NCBI GenBank assembly: GCA_040902425.1
Contig: JBBDXI010000086.1
Coordinates: forward strand, 1 to 17,536
Direction of reading: 5' to 3'
Length of the DNA stretch: 17,536 bases
Source: JBBDXI01 sp040902425
GTDB lineage: Bacteria > Planctomycetota > Phycisphaerae > Phycisphaerales > UBA1924
Below, piece after piece: positions 7,698 through 13,877 of this stretch (its first letter is position 1; each line of letters starts with the position of its first letter). Position numbers and translations under genes: made by a program. The notes under the pieces were generated by a model, which worked only from the letters and a program-made list of their open reading frames with translations, was not told where the DNA came from and searched no databases.

Positions 7698-8192
7698 CTA
7701 AGTGGGCTGGGCGGCGGCGGGGCCGGGCGATGTCGCCACGCGCCCCCCCTCCCCCTCGGCCGCGGCCTGGAGGTCGGCGAAATCGGCCTGGAAGCACTTG
7801 CGCATCATCCCGGACATGAGGGCCATGAGGGGGGAGCAGAGCTTGGCGGTGAAGGTCAGGGCCTCGATGGTGAAGTGGACCTCGGCGCGGGTGCCGGCGC
7901 CCTCGGGGGCGAAGGTGAAGCGGGTGGTGTAGCGCATGCCGCCCTCGTGAGTGAGGAAGGTGAGGGAGCGGCCGGGCTGGAAGTCGATGATCTCCATGTT
8001 CGCGGTCGCTTCCTTGCCGAACAGCTTGCGGGTGTCGCGGACGCGCGTGCCCCTGCCGATGGGGCCGTCGGTGAGGACCTCCATCCTGATGATGGAGCGG
8101 ACGCGCTGGGGCGCGGTGCGGAGGTCGGAGAAGATGTCGAAGACGCGGGCGGGCGGGGCGGCGATGGTGCGAGAGGTGGCGATGGTGCGCAT
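7698..8192 (-). CDS. SRPBCC-fold (polyketide cyclase/START-like) protein
   Basis: A 164-residue protein of the SRPBCC superfamily, which binds hydrophobic ligands in a helix-grip cavity. The typical N-terminus, a strand then APPARVFDIFSDLRTAPQRV, is at residues 5-31. It is followed by alternating strands (MEVLTDGPIGRGTRVRDT, MEIIDFQPGRSLTFLT, YTTRFTFAPEGAGTRAEVHF) and a long C-terminal helix at about 118-146 that ends in a disordered Ala/Pro tail. The ligand is unknown. It is the promoter-proximal gene before polX, 9 nt upstream, but the two have no obvious shared function. There is no Shine-Dalgarno; TAGCCT lies 6 nt before the ATG, so a leaderless transcript is possible. Confidence 0.85.
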   Translation of the reverse strand: MRTIATSRTIAAPPARVFDIFSDLRTAPQRVRSIIRMEVLTDGPIGRGTRVRDTRKLFGKEATANMEIIDFQPGRSLTFLTHEGGMRYTTRFTFAPEGAGTRAEVHFTIEALTFTAKLCSPLMALMSGMMRKCFQADFADLQAAAEGEGGRVATSPGPAAAQPT

Positions 8193-8253
8193 GGGGGCAG
8201 GCTATCACGGGGCGGGTCGTCAGACTTGACAGATCGTGCTGCTGGGGTTGGCC

Positions 8254-8284
8254 GGGGTGGGGGGGGTGGGGGGGGTAGGGGGTG
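8254..8284 (+). repeat. G-run tract, putative G-quadruplex
   Basis: G-runs of 4, 8, 8 and 5 are separated by T, T and TA on the plus strand. This satisfies the G3+N1-7 pattern with very short loops. It lies between the divergent SRPBCC gene and the toxin-antitoxin cassette, upstream of both. Confidence 0.6.
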
Positions 8285-8371
8285 GCGATCCACTCGTCAG
8301 CGTTCTGGGCGGAGTTGGCCTTCCCGCCGCTTGGGCGTGCGGCGGTTCATGGCGGTAGAGTGAACCGGGGC

Positions 8372-8399
8372 TGGACCGTTATCGCAATTTTGCTATAAT
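8372..8399 (+). promoter_or_regulatory. Toxin-antitoxin promoter with extended -10
   Basis: TATAAT at 8394-8399 is a perfect -10 and is preceded by TG one base upstream (TGCTATAAT, extended -10). TGGACC at 8372-8377 is a 4/6 match to the -35 with a 16-bp spacer. The surrounding AT-rich stretch contrasts with the GC-rich neighbourhood. This is the best promoter match in the window. Confidence 0.7.
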
Positions 8400-8411
8400 G
8401 GGAGCGATGCC

Positions 8412-8836
8412 TTGCCCGCGACGAGACTGGTCTTCTTCCGCGAACGCACGGGGGTCGTCCCGGTGCGGGACTGGCTGCTGGACCTGCGGCGAAAGAACCT
8501 GCGGGCGTACACACCAAGTGCGCGGCCCGGATCGAGCGGCTGTCCGAACTGGGCTACGAGCTGCGGCGGCCCGAGGCGGACATGCTCCGGGATGGCCTCT
8601 ACGAGCTTCGTGCCCGGGAGGGGCGGGTGCAGTATCGCATCCTGTACTTCTTCCACGGGCGCAACGTCGCCGTTCTGGCCCATTCAATCACCAAGGATGA
8701 TCGGGTCCCGCCGGCGGACATCGACCGGGCGCTGGCGCGCCGGCGGACGTTCGAGCAGGACCCGGACCGACACTCGTTTGTAGGGGAGGTGGATCATGTC
8801 AAGGGCTCGACCGACGAAGACGAGGCGCACCGCTGA
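8412..8836 (+). pseudogene. HigB/RelE-type (Gp49-like) toxin, frameshifted
   Basis: The 5' part from a TTG at 8412 reads MPATRLVFFRERTG then VVPVRDWLLDLRRKN, the usual start of Gp49-like HigB/RelE toxins (ribosome-dependent mRNA interferases). The rest of the family pattern (KCAARIERLSELGYELRRP, then MLRDGLYELR, VQYRILYFFHGRN, AHSITK and a C-terminal basic helix) continues in a different frame. The switch lies at ACACAC, 8509-8514. Removing one AC joins both halves into a single frame of about 140 codons ending at 8836, so a 2-nt duplication is the simplest cause. The 3' end overlaps the antitoxin start by 41 nt, as in intact cassettes. It could be a true pseudogene, a sequencing error, or rescued by frameshifting. 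GGGAG lies 7 nt before the TTG. Confidence 0.8.
8783..8789 (+). promoter_or_regulatory. Ribosome binding site of the antitoxin
   Basis: GGGGAGG lies 6 nt before the ATG at 8796, inside the 3' end of the toxin frame. It allows independent initiation of the antitoxin even though the toxin frame is broken. Confidence 0.6.
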
Positions 8837-9122
8837 TGCACTGGTGATCCTGGACCGGATCACCGGGAGCAGCCGGCGAGTGCGGGAGATGATCGAGCGG
8901 GAGAAGGCCAACGTCGTGATCGCGCAGCAGATCTACGACGCGCGGACCGAGGCGGGCCTGTCGCAGGCGGAACTGGCCAGGCTCATCGGCACCACGCAAT
9001 CGGTGATCGCCCGTCTCGAAGACGCGGACTACCGGGGCCACTCGCTGTCGATGCTCCGGCGGATCGCGGCGGCGCTCGGAAGGGAGGTCGAGGTGAGGCT
9101 CGTCGCGCGGCGCGTCGCCTGA
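8796..9122 (+). CDS. HigA/XRE-family antitoxin
   Basis: A 108-residue DNA-binding antitoxin. The XRE helix-turn-helix covers about residues 46-78 (YDARTEAGLSQAELARLIGT then TQSVIARLED) and is followed by SMLRRIAAALGREVEVRL, typical of HigA-type partners of Gp49-like toxins. The family neutralises the toxin and represses its own promoter, here presumably at 8372-8399. The first 35 residues are basic and probably flexible. The start is supported by GGGGAGG 6 nt upstream and by the usual overlap with the toxin end. The frame is intact although the toxin is not. It converges on recG with only 2 nt between the stop codons. Confidence 0.9.
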   Translation: MSRARPTKTRRTADALVILDRITGSSRRVREMIEREKANVVIAQQIYDARTEAGLSQAELARLIGTTQSVIARLEDADYRGHSLSMLRRIAAALGREVEVRLVARRVA

Positions 9123-9124
9123 CA

Positions 9125-11245
9125 TCACCCCACATCGCCGAGGCCGAGCCACTGGCCGTGGGCCTTGAGGAGGCGGCGGCGGGTGAGGGCCTCTTCGGGG
9201 GCGGCGAGGCGGGGGGAGCGGACGATCCAGTCGGCGGCGTCCTTGCGGGCCATCTTGAGGAGGGGCTGGTCGCGGGTGAGGTCGGCGACCTTGAAGGGGG
9301 GCATGCCGGACTGTTTGAGGCCGAAGAGCTCGCCCGGGCCGCGGATCTCCAGGTCCTTGTCGGCGAGGGCGAAGCCGTCGGTGGTGGCGGCGAAGGCCTC
9401 GAGGCGCTGGCGGGCCTCGGGGGTTAGCGTGTTCCCGGCGAGGGCGAGGCAGACGGAGGGTTTCTCGCCGCGGCCGACGCGCCCTCGGAGCTGGTGGAGC
9501 TGGGCGAGGCCGAAGCGGTCGGCCTGCTCGACGACCATGAGCGTGGCGTTGGGGACGTCGACGCCGACCTCGACGACGGTGGTCGAGATGAGGGCGTCGA
9601 TCTGGCCCGAGCGGAAGCGCTCCATGATGGTCTCGCGGGTGGAGCGCTTGAGGCGGCCGTGGAGGGCGGCGAGGCGCTTGCCGGCGAGGGGGCCGGATTC
9701 GAGCGTGGCGAGGAGGGTGCGGACGTCGGGGGCCTCTGCGTCGCCATCGATCTGGCCGCCCTTGTCGATGGCGGGGACGACGATGTAGGCCTGGTCGTTC
9801 TGGTCGAGGCGTTCGCGGACGAACTTGTAGACGGCGTCGCGTTTGGGCGGGGGGATGACCCGGGTAGTCACGGGGCGGCGGCCGGGGGGGAGGCCGCTGA
9901 TGGCGGAGATGTCGAGGTCGCCGAAGAGGGTGATGGCGAGGGTGCGGGGGATCGGCGTCGCGGTCATCACGACGACGTGAGGGGTGAGGTCGTGGGTGCT
10001 CGCTTTCGCGCGAAGGGTCGCCCGCTGGCCGACGCCGAAGCGGTGCTGCTCGTCGATGACGGCGAGGGCGAGGCTGGAGAACCTGACCGAGCCGGTGAGG
10101 AGGGCGTGCGTGCCGATCAGCAGGTCGATGTCGCCGCGCTCGAGGCGGGCGAGGATGGACTCGCGCTCCGCTTGCGGGGTGCCGCCGGTCAGGAGTTCGA
10201 GGCGGACCTTGGAGCCCTTGAGGAGCGTGGAGAGGGTCTGGAAGTGCTGCTCGGCGAGCAGCTCGGTCGGGGCCATAAGGGCGGCCTGGTGGCCTCCGGC
10301 GACGGCCATGAGCATGGCGTAGAGGGCGACGACGGTCTTGCCGGAGCCCACGTCGCCCTGGATGAGGCGGTTGGTGGGCGTGGCGGTGGTGAGGTCGCGA
10401 ATGAGGTCCTGGATGACGGAATCCTGCGACGCGGTGAGGGTGAAGGGGAGGCGGGCGCGGATCTTGCGGTCGATGGCCTCGGACCACTTGAGCGCCGGGG
10501 CGCGGAGGGTCTGGCGGAGGTGGTTGCGCTTGAGGTGGACGCCGAGCTGGAGGAGGAGGAGCTCGTCGTAGGCGAGGCGGCAGCGGCCGGCGGCGACGTC
10601 GGCGTCAGACTCGGGGGCGTGCATGAGGCGGTAGGCGTCGGCGAGGGGGGGCATCTCGCGCTTGCGGAGGTAGTCGGGGGCGAGGTGGTCCTCGATGAGG
10701 GGGAGCGCGGCGGGGAGGACCTTGCGGATGACCTGCTCGATCTGGCGCGAGGTGATGGCCTCAGTGGCGGGGTAGACGGGGCGGAGGCGGGCCTCAGCGT
10801 CGGCGTCGTCCGCGGCGGGCGTCTCCTCGTGGATGACCTTGTAGGAGGGGTTGGCCATCTGGATGCCCTGGGCGAACCGCGCGGCCTTGCCCTGGACGCG
10901 GATCTGCATGCTGGGGTGGAGCGTGGTGCGCAGGTGGGGCATGTTGAACCAGACGAGGTCGAGGCGGCCGGTGGGGTCGATGAGGACGGCCTCGAAGCGG
11001 GGGCGGCGGCCGCGGAGGACGACGCGGGTGGCGGTGATGGTGCCGCGGGCGGAGCCGAGGGTGCCGGGGGAGAGCTGCTTGATAGGGGCCTCGGGCTCGA
11101 GCCACTCGTGGCGGGAGGGGAGGTAGGCGATGAGGCGGCCGAGGTTGGTGAGGCCGAGGGTGGCCAGGGCCTTGGCGCGGGCGGGGCCGACGCCCTTGAC
11201 GAACTCGAGGGGCGTGGAGAGGGTGATGGCGGGGGCCGCGGGCAC
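9125..11245 (-). CDS. recG: ATP-dependent DNA helicase RecG
   Basis: RecG, 706 residues, the normal length. It is a branch-migration helicase that remodels stalled replication forks and recombination intermediates. A helix-hairpin-helix-like FVKGVGPARA (15-24) opens the wedge region, and an OB-fold follows at about 60-140. Helicase motifs are Walker A GDVGSGKT (297-304), APTELLAEQH (325-334), DEQH (398-401), TATPIPRT (428-435), STTVVEVGVDVPNA (554-567) and QLHQLRGRVGR (582-592). The C-terminal TRG-type region follows (LEIRGPGELFG, 632-642). The start is GTG. There is no Shine-Dalgarno, but TATCCT lies 6 nt upstream, suggesting a leaderless mRNA. The start is only 36 nt from a divergent small frame. 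Confidence 0.97.
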   Translation of the reverse strand: MPAAPAITLSTPLEFVKGVGPARAKALATLGLTNLGRLIAYLPSRHEWLEPEAPIKQLSPGTLGSARGTITATRVVLRGRRPRFEAVLIDPTGRLDLVWFNMPHLRTTLHPSMQIRVQGKAARFAQGIQMANPSYKVIHEETPAADDADAEARLRPVYPATEAITSRQIEQVIRKVLPAALPLIEDHLAPDYLRKREMPPLADAYRLMHAPESDADVAAGRCRLAYDELLLLQLGVHLKRNHLRQTLRAPALKWSEAIDRKIRARLPFTLTASQDSVIQDLIRDLTTATPTNRLIQGDVGSGKTVVALYAMLMAVAGGHQAALMAPTELLAEQHFQTLSTLLKGSKVRLELLTGGTPQAERESILARLERGDIDLLIGTHALLTGSVRFSSLALAVIDEQHRFGVGQRATLRAKASTHDLTPHVVVMTATPIPRTLAITLFGDLDISAISGLPPGRRPVTTRVIPPPKRDAVYKFVRERLDQNDQAYIVVPAIDKGGQIDGDAEAPDVRTLLATLESGPLAGKRLAALHGRLKRSTRETIMERFRSGQIDALISTTVVEVGVDVPNATLMVVEQADRFGLAQLHQLRGRVGRGEKPSVCLALAGNTLTPEARQRLEAFAATTDGFALADKDLEIRGPGELFGLKQSGMPPFKVADLTRDQPLLKMARKDAADWIVRSPRLAAPEEALTRRRLLKAHGQWLGLGDVG

Positions 11246-11251
11246 GGGGAG

Positions 11252-11257
11252 AGGATA
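11252..11257 (-). promoter_or_regulatory. Candidate -10 box for leaderless recG mRNA
   Basis: TATCCT on the minus strand ends 6 nt before the recG GTG. No -35 consensus and no Shine-Dalgarno are visible. The call rests on position and on the same pattern at other starts in the window. Confidence 0.35.
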
Positions 11258-11268
11258 ACTGCCGGGCG

Positions 11269-11274
11269 TATCGT
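11269..11274 (+). promoter_or_regulatory. Candidate -10 box for the small ORF at 11282
   Basis: TATCGT ends 7 nt before the ATG at 11282. It lies 11 nt from the recG box on the opposite strand, so the two divergent promoters would compete for polymerase. Confidence 0.3.
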
Positions 11275-11281
11275 TTACGCG

Positions 11282-11449
11282 ATGAGGAGGACGTGGGACA
11301 CCCTGAAGCAGCGGATGACCGCTGAGTCCCGGGCTCGCATTGAGGCGCGAGTGCGCAAGACGCTTCGCTCAATGGCAACGCGAGACGCCGATTCGCGGAC
11401 ACGTCGCGACGCCCTGCCGGGTAAAGGCAAGCCGCCCCAGTTGTCGTGA
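11282..11449 (+). CDS. Small basic ORF, possible antitoxin N-terminal remnant
   Basis: A 55-codon frame. Its first 31 residues (MRRTWDTLKQRM, then TAESRARIEARV, then RKTLRSM) resemble the N-terminal leader helix of HigA/XRE-type antitoxins, where a W-x-x-L/I-K segment and an S/T-P/A-E-x-x-A-R-I-E/D-A-x-V helix precede the helix-turn-helix. The helix-turn-helix itself is absent: after residue 31 the sequence turns into an Arg/Asp/Pro-rich tail and stops, and neither other plus frame restores it. It is probably a decayed antitoxin or a chance frame. There is no Shine-Dalgarno. It sits head-to-head with recG, and I see no toxin gene next to it. Confidence 0.4.
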   Translation: MRRTWDTLKQRMTAESRARIEARVRKTLRSMATRDADSRTRRDALPGKGKPPQLS

Positions 11450-11472
11450 GCAGGCCCGGGGAGCGGGAAGAG

Positions 11473-11508
11473 AGGCATCAAGGCACGAGGCATCTAGGCA
11501 TCGAGGCC
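11473..11508. repeat. Degenerate 8-mer tandem repeat
   Basis: AGGCATCA, AGGCACG, AGGCATCT, AGGCATCG and AGGC follow each other directly. The array spans the stop codon of the DUF971 gene (minus strand) and the short gap beyond it. Confidence 0.5.
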
Positions 11509-11850
11509 GGATGGCGGGGTTTCGGTCCGGGGGCTCGCCGGGTCGATGGAGCGGAGGTAGGGCCAGGAGTAGATGCCGGTGGCGTGGCCGTCGGAGAAGC
11601 GGATGCGGAGGGCGTAGTTGCCGACGAGCTCCGCGTCGAGCGCGGTGAGGGGGCCGGGGGCTCGGGCGGAGGAAGCGGGGAGGACGGTGAGGGGGTTGCG
11701 GGCCATTTCCTCGCGCAGCTCGCGGGCCTCGGCGGAGGGGGACATCTTGCGGAGGTAGGGGATGGAGTAGTAGGAGGTGGCGCCGTCGGCCCACTCGACG
11801 GTGAGGCCTCGGTCTTTCTTGAGGTCGATGTTGCGGGGGGGCGGTTCCAT
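11494..11850 (-). CDS. DUF971 (GBBH-like N-terminal domain) protein
   Basis: A 118-residue stand-alone DUF971 protein. The family corresponds to the small N-terminal domain found in gamma-butyrobetaine hydroxylase. Free-standing bacterial members have been linked by context to iron-sulfur protein biology, but their role is not settled. Visible features are LTVEWADGATSYYSIPYLR (16-34), with the D-G-x-x-x-x-Y/F-x-x-x-x-LR pattern, and the second half YALRIRFSDGHATGIYSWPYLR (79-100), which echoes it. The Ala/Pro-rich stretch at about 58-70 is a variable loop. No Shine-Dalgarno precedes the ATG. It is divergent from pyrF with 79 nt between the starts. The last codons overlap a short tandem repeat. 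Confidence 0.85.
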   Translation of the reverse strand: MEPPPRNIDLKKDRGLTVEWADGATSYYSIPYLRKMSPSAEARELREEMARNPLTVLPASSARAPGPLTALDAELVGNYALRIRFSDGHATGIYSWPYLRSIDPASPRTETPPSGLDA

Positions 11851-11879
11851 TCGAGGGCCGGTGGCGAGAGCGAGGAACG

Positions 11880-11902
11880 CGGGGCGGGACGCCCCGGCTC
11901 AC
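11880..11902. repeat. REP-like hairpin, copy A (upstream of pyrF)
   Basis: CGGGGC pairs with GCCCCG around a GGGAC loop, followed by GGCTCAC. The same loop and tail recur after pyrF (copy B), with a compensatory swap at the second stem pair. The hairpin lies between the divergent DUF971 and pyrF starts. Confidence 0.5.
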
Positions 11903-11917
11903 TCGAGCAGCGAACCG

Positions 11918-11923
11918 TATGCT
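11918..11923 (+). promoter_or_regulatory. Candidate -10 box for leaderless pyrF mRNA
   Basis: TATGCT ends 6 nt before the ATG at 11930, so transcription would begin at or next to the start codon. The -35 region shows no consensus. Confidence 0.4.
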
Positions 11924-11929
11924 GGGGCA

Positions 11930-12781
11930 ATGATGTTCTCCGATCGGCTGGTGGACGCAGTGCGACGGGCGGGGGCGCCGGTGTGCGTGGGGCTGGACCC
12001 GGTGCTGGAGAAGCTGCCGGCGGCGGTCCGCGATGGACGCGACGCGGCGGGGGCGATCGCCCAGTTCTGCCGGGGCGTGGTGCGGGCGGTAGCGCCGCAC
12101 ATGGCGGCGGTGAAGTGCCAGTCGGCGTGCTTCGAGCGGCACGGGGCCGCGGGGGTGGCGGCGCTGTGGGAGGTGCAGCGGGAGGCCGCGGGGGCGGGGC
12201 TGGCGGTGGTGCTGGATGCGAAGCGCGGGGACATCGGGATCAGCGCGGGGCACTACGCGGCGGCGGCGCGCCACTCCGGCGCGCACGCGGTCACGGTGAG
12301 CGGGTACCTGGGGATGGAGACGGTCGAGCCGTTCCTGAAGGAAGGGCTGGGCGTGTTCGTGCTGGTGCGGACGAGCAACCCCGGGAGCGACGCGGTGCAG
12401 GCGGCGCGACTGGGTGACGGGCGGACGGTCGGGGAGATGATGGCGGACGAAGTCGCCGCGCTCGGGGCGACGCACCTCGGGCAGCAGGGGTACAGCGACG
12501 TCGGGGCCGTCGTGGGGGCGACCAAGAGCGCGGAGGGGCGGGCGCTGCGCGGGCGGATGCCGAGGCAGTGGTTCCTGGTGCCGGGGTACGGGGCCCAGGG
12601 CGGGACGGCGGAGGACATCCGGGCCCTGCTGGACGGGCGGCCGGAGTGCGGCGGGGGCGTGCTCGTCACCGCGAGCCGGTCGGTGATCTACGCGTTCGAT
12701 GCGGGTGACCGGGCGTGGGAGAAGGCGGTCACGCGCGCGGCGATCGCGCTGGCGGGCGAGGTGGCGGCCGTCGTTGGATGA
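11930..12781 (+). CDS. pyrF: Orotidine-5'-phosphate decarboxylase
   Basis: OMP decarboxylase, 283 residues, catalysing the last step of UMP synthesis (OMP to UMP and CO2). The catalytic signature DAKRGDIG is at 96-103, with Asp96, Lys98 and Asp101. Substrate-binding elements include CVGLDPVLEKLP (19-30), VKCQSACFERHG (61-72), VLVRTSNPGSDAVQ (144-157), VPGYGAQGG (217-225) and VTASRSVIYA (246-255). The length and the RTSNPGS motif place it in the longer type-2 subfamily rather than the E. coli-like one. The start is ATG at 11930 or the adjacent ATG at 11933; longer in-frame extensions run through the hairpin and are unlikely. There is no clear Shine-Dalgarno, and a TANNNT box lies 6 nt upstream. 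REP-like hairpins flank the gene. Confidence 0.96.
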   Translation: MMFSDRLVDAVRRAGAPVCVGLDPVLEKLPAAVRDGRDAAGAIAQFCRGVVRAVAPHMAAVKCQSACFERHGAAGVAALWEVQREAAGAGLAVVLDAKRGDIGISAGHYAAAARHSGAHAVTVSGYLGMETVEPFLKEGLGVFVLVRTSNPGSDAVQAARLGDGRTVGEMMADEVAALGATHLGQQGYSDVGAVVGATKSAEGRALRGRMPRQWFLVPGYGAQGGTAEDIRALLDGRPECGGGVLVTASRSVIYAFDAGDRAWEKAVTRAAIALAGEVAAVVG

Positions 12782-12788
12782 TGGAAGC

Positions 12789-12814
12789 CCGGGCCGGGAC
12801 GGCCCGGCTCACGC
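12789..12814. repeat. REP-like hairpin, copy B (downstream of pyrF)
   Basis: CCGGGCC pairs with GGCCCGG around the loop GGGAC, followed by GGCTCAC. It begins 7 nt after the pyrF stop and could also act as a terminator, although no U-tract follows. It matches copy A at 11880-11902. Confidence 0.5.
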
Positions 12815-12854
12815 CGAGTCCGTTGCCGGCGCACGCGGGCGAAAAGCGTGAGAA

Positions 12855-12877
12855 GTGCCCCTCCGCTTGGGTGGCAC
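12855..12877 (-). terminator. Candidate terminator of the PEP-CTERM-like gene
   Basis: On the minus strand GTGCC pairs with GGCAC, with an inner CC/GG pair. The hairpin is followed by TTCTCACGCTTTTC, a partly U-rich tail. It lies 31 nt past the stop codon at 12909. Confidence 0.4.
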
Positions 12878-12908
12878 CTCGAGGAGGAGAAAGGCCGTGT
12901 GGGCTCGA

Positions 12909-13625
12909 TCAGGCGCGGCGGCGGCGCGACGCGAAGAGGCCCGCGGCCGCGAGGAGCGGGAGGGCGGCGGGAGCGGGCACCGTGGTGGCGGCCCAGGAGG
13001 CCTCGGCGAACCAGGTGGCGTTGGGCAGGTTGTTCGTCAGACCGACGCCGAGGCTCTGGCCGGTGTAGGGAATGGCGCCGCTGGTGTTGAGCGTGGCGAG
13101 CGCGAAGGCGAAGCCGCCGTTGTGGGGGCCGGCGAGAAGGTTGTAGGTGGGGAGGCTGGCGCCGGACCAGGTGAGCACCGTGCTGCCGGTGTTGTTGCTG
13201 CCCTGCAGGGCGGCGGTGGAGAACCAGCTCGACTGGCCGCCATGGGCGGTGAAGAGTTGACCGCTGAAGTTGACGGTGAGGATGACCTGATTGGTGGCGA
13301 TGTCGGTGAAGCTGTAGTTGCCGCTGGCGAGGTAGTTGTGGCTGAATCCGCCGCCCACGGGGACGCTCCCGGCGTGGGCGAGGGTGATGTTGGCGGCGAA
13401 GCGTGTGGAGACCTCGAGTGTCGGCAGCGCGCCGTTGTGGTCGTCGATGAGGAGCGTGACGGGGAGAACGCCGGTGGCGTTGCTGAAGGCGGCGCCGCTG
13501 CCGGTGAAGGTCCATGCCCCGCTCGCCGTGTCGCTGGCGAAGGAGAAAAGGGCGGCGTCGGCGGATGAGGCGGCGGCGGCCAGAGCGGCGGCGCTGATGG
13601 CGCCGGTGATTCGGATAGATGCCAT
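12909..13625 (-). CDS. PEP-CTERM-like (VPAPAA) exported protein
   Basis: A 238-residue secreted protein of unknown function. It has an N-terminal signal peptide (about 1-24, cut after ADA), a beta-rich body high in Ser, Thr, Asn and Gly, and a C-terminal sorting signal. That signal comprises the motif VPAPAA (216-221), a short hydrophobic helix and the basic tail RRRR. This is the PEP-CTERM/VPxPA type processed by exosortase; no exosortase gene is in the window. The body has no cysteine and resembles planctomycete surface or matrix proteins. The start at 13625 is preferred over the longer frame (13688) because it begins at the signal peptide and has GGAGG 5 nt upstream. The gene follows nuoI on the same strand after 252 nt and converges with pyrF. 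Confidence 0.85.
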   Translation of the reverse strand: MASIRITGAISAAALAAAASSADAALFSFASDTASGAWTFTGSGAAFSNATGVLPVTLLIDDHNGALPTLEVSTRFAANITLAHAGSVPVGGGFSHNYLASGNYSFTDIATNQVILTVNFSGQLFTAHGGQSSWFSTAALQGSNNTGSTVLTWSGASLPTYNLLAGPHNGGFAFALATLNTSGAIPYTGQSLGVGLTNNLPNATWFAEASWAATTVPAPAALPLLAAAGLFASRRRRA

Positions 13626-13630
13626 CCCGT

Positions 13631-13635
13631 CCTCC
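13631..13635 (-). promoter_or_regulatory. Ribosome binding site deciding the PEP-CTERM-like start
   Basis: GGAGG on the minus strand, 5 nt before the ATG at 13625. It argues against the upstream in-frame start at 13688, which would mask the signal peptide. Confidence 0.65.
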
Positions 13636-13747
13636 GACAGGGCGAGAACCCGATGGCCGCCCCGCCCCACGAAGGCGGCGCGGGCCATTACCGGGCCCTG
13701 CGGGGTGGAAGGTGCCCCATAACGGGCGGGATGCCAGTTTCGACCGA

Positions 13748-13785
13748 GGATTTTTGGAATCGTATATTAGTGTTCGTTAACGCGG
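13748..13785 (-). promoter_or_regulatory. AT-rich island upstream of the PEP-CTERM-like gene
   Basis: The segment includes a run of five T, TATATTA (13763-13769; TAATATA on minus) and the palindrome CGTTAACG (13775-13782). It is the most AT-rich stretch in the 252-nt gap, 125-160 nt before the PEP-CTERM-like ATG. I cannot fit a proper -35/-10 pair. A promoter with a long leader or a regulator site is inferred. Confidence 0.3.
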
Positions 13786-13825
13786 ACGGCGCGGCGGGCC
13801 CGCTGGACGCAGAGAGAGGACCCAT

Positions 13826-13852
13826 CCGCCTCGATCGTGGCTCGATTGGCGG
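13826..13852 (-). terminator. Hairpin downstream of nuoI
   Basis: CCGCC-TCGA pairs with TCGA-GGCGG around a 7-nt loop, with two unpaired T on one side. It starts about 25 nt after the nuoI stop. The following minus-strand sequence is only moderately U-containing (GTCCTCTCTCT). Confidence 0.4.
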
Positions 13853-13877
13853 TGAACTTGGGGCTAACGCGCCGCGA

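Noticed and set aside
8226..8231. Perfect TTGACA as a -35 box on the plus strand
   Set aside because: No -10-like sequence lies 16-18 nt downstream; that position runs into GC and the G-run.
5799..8363. 854-codon plus-strand frame opposite polX and the SRPBCC gene
   Set aside because: It spans two real minus-strand genes and their gap and shows no motif. It is a product of high GC3 with few stops.
9494..11449. 651-codon plus-strand frame opposite recG
   Set aside because: It is an antisense shadow with Gly/Glu/Ala/Asp repeats. Only its last 55 codons, beyond the recG start, were kept as a separate small frame.
13700..13735. Sigma-54-type promoter (TGGCAT...) before the PEP-CTERM-like gene
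   Set aside because: The -12 GC element is missing at the required spacing.
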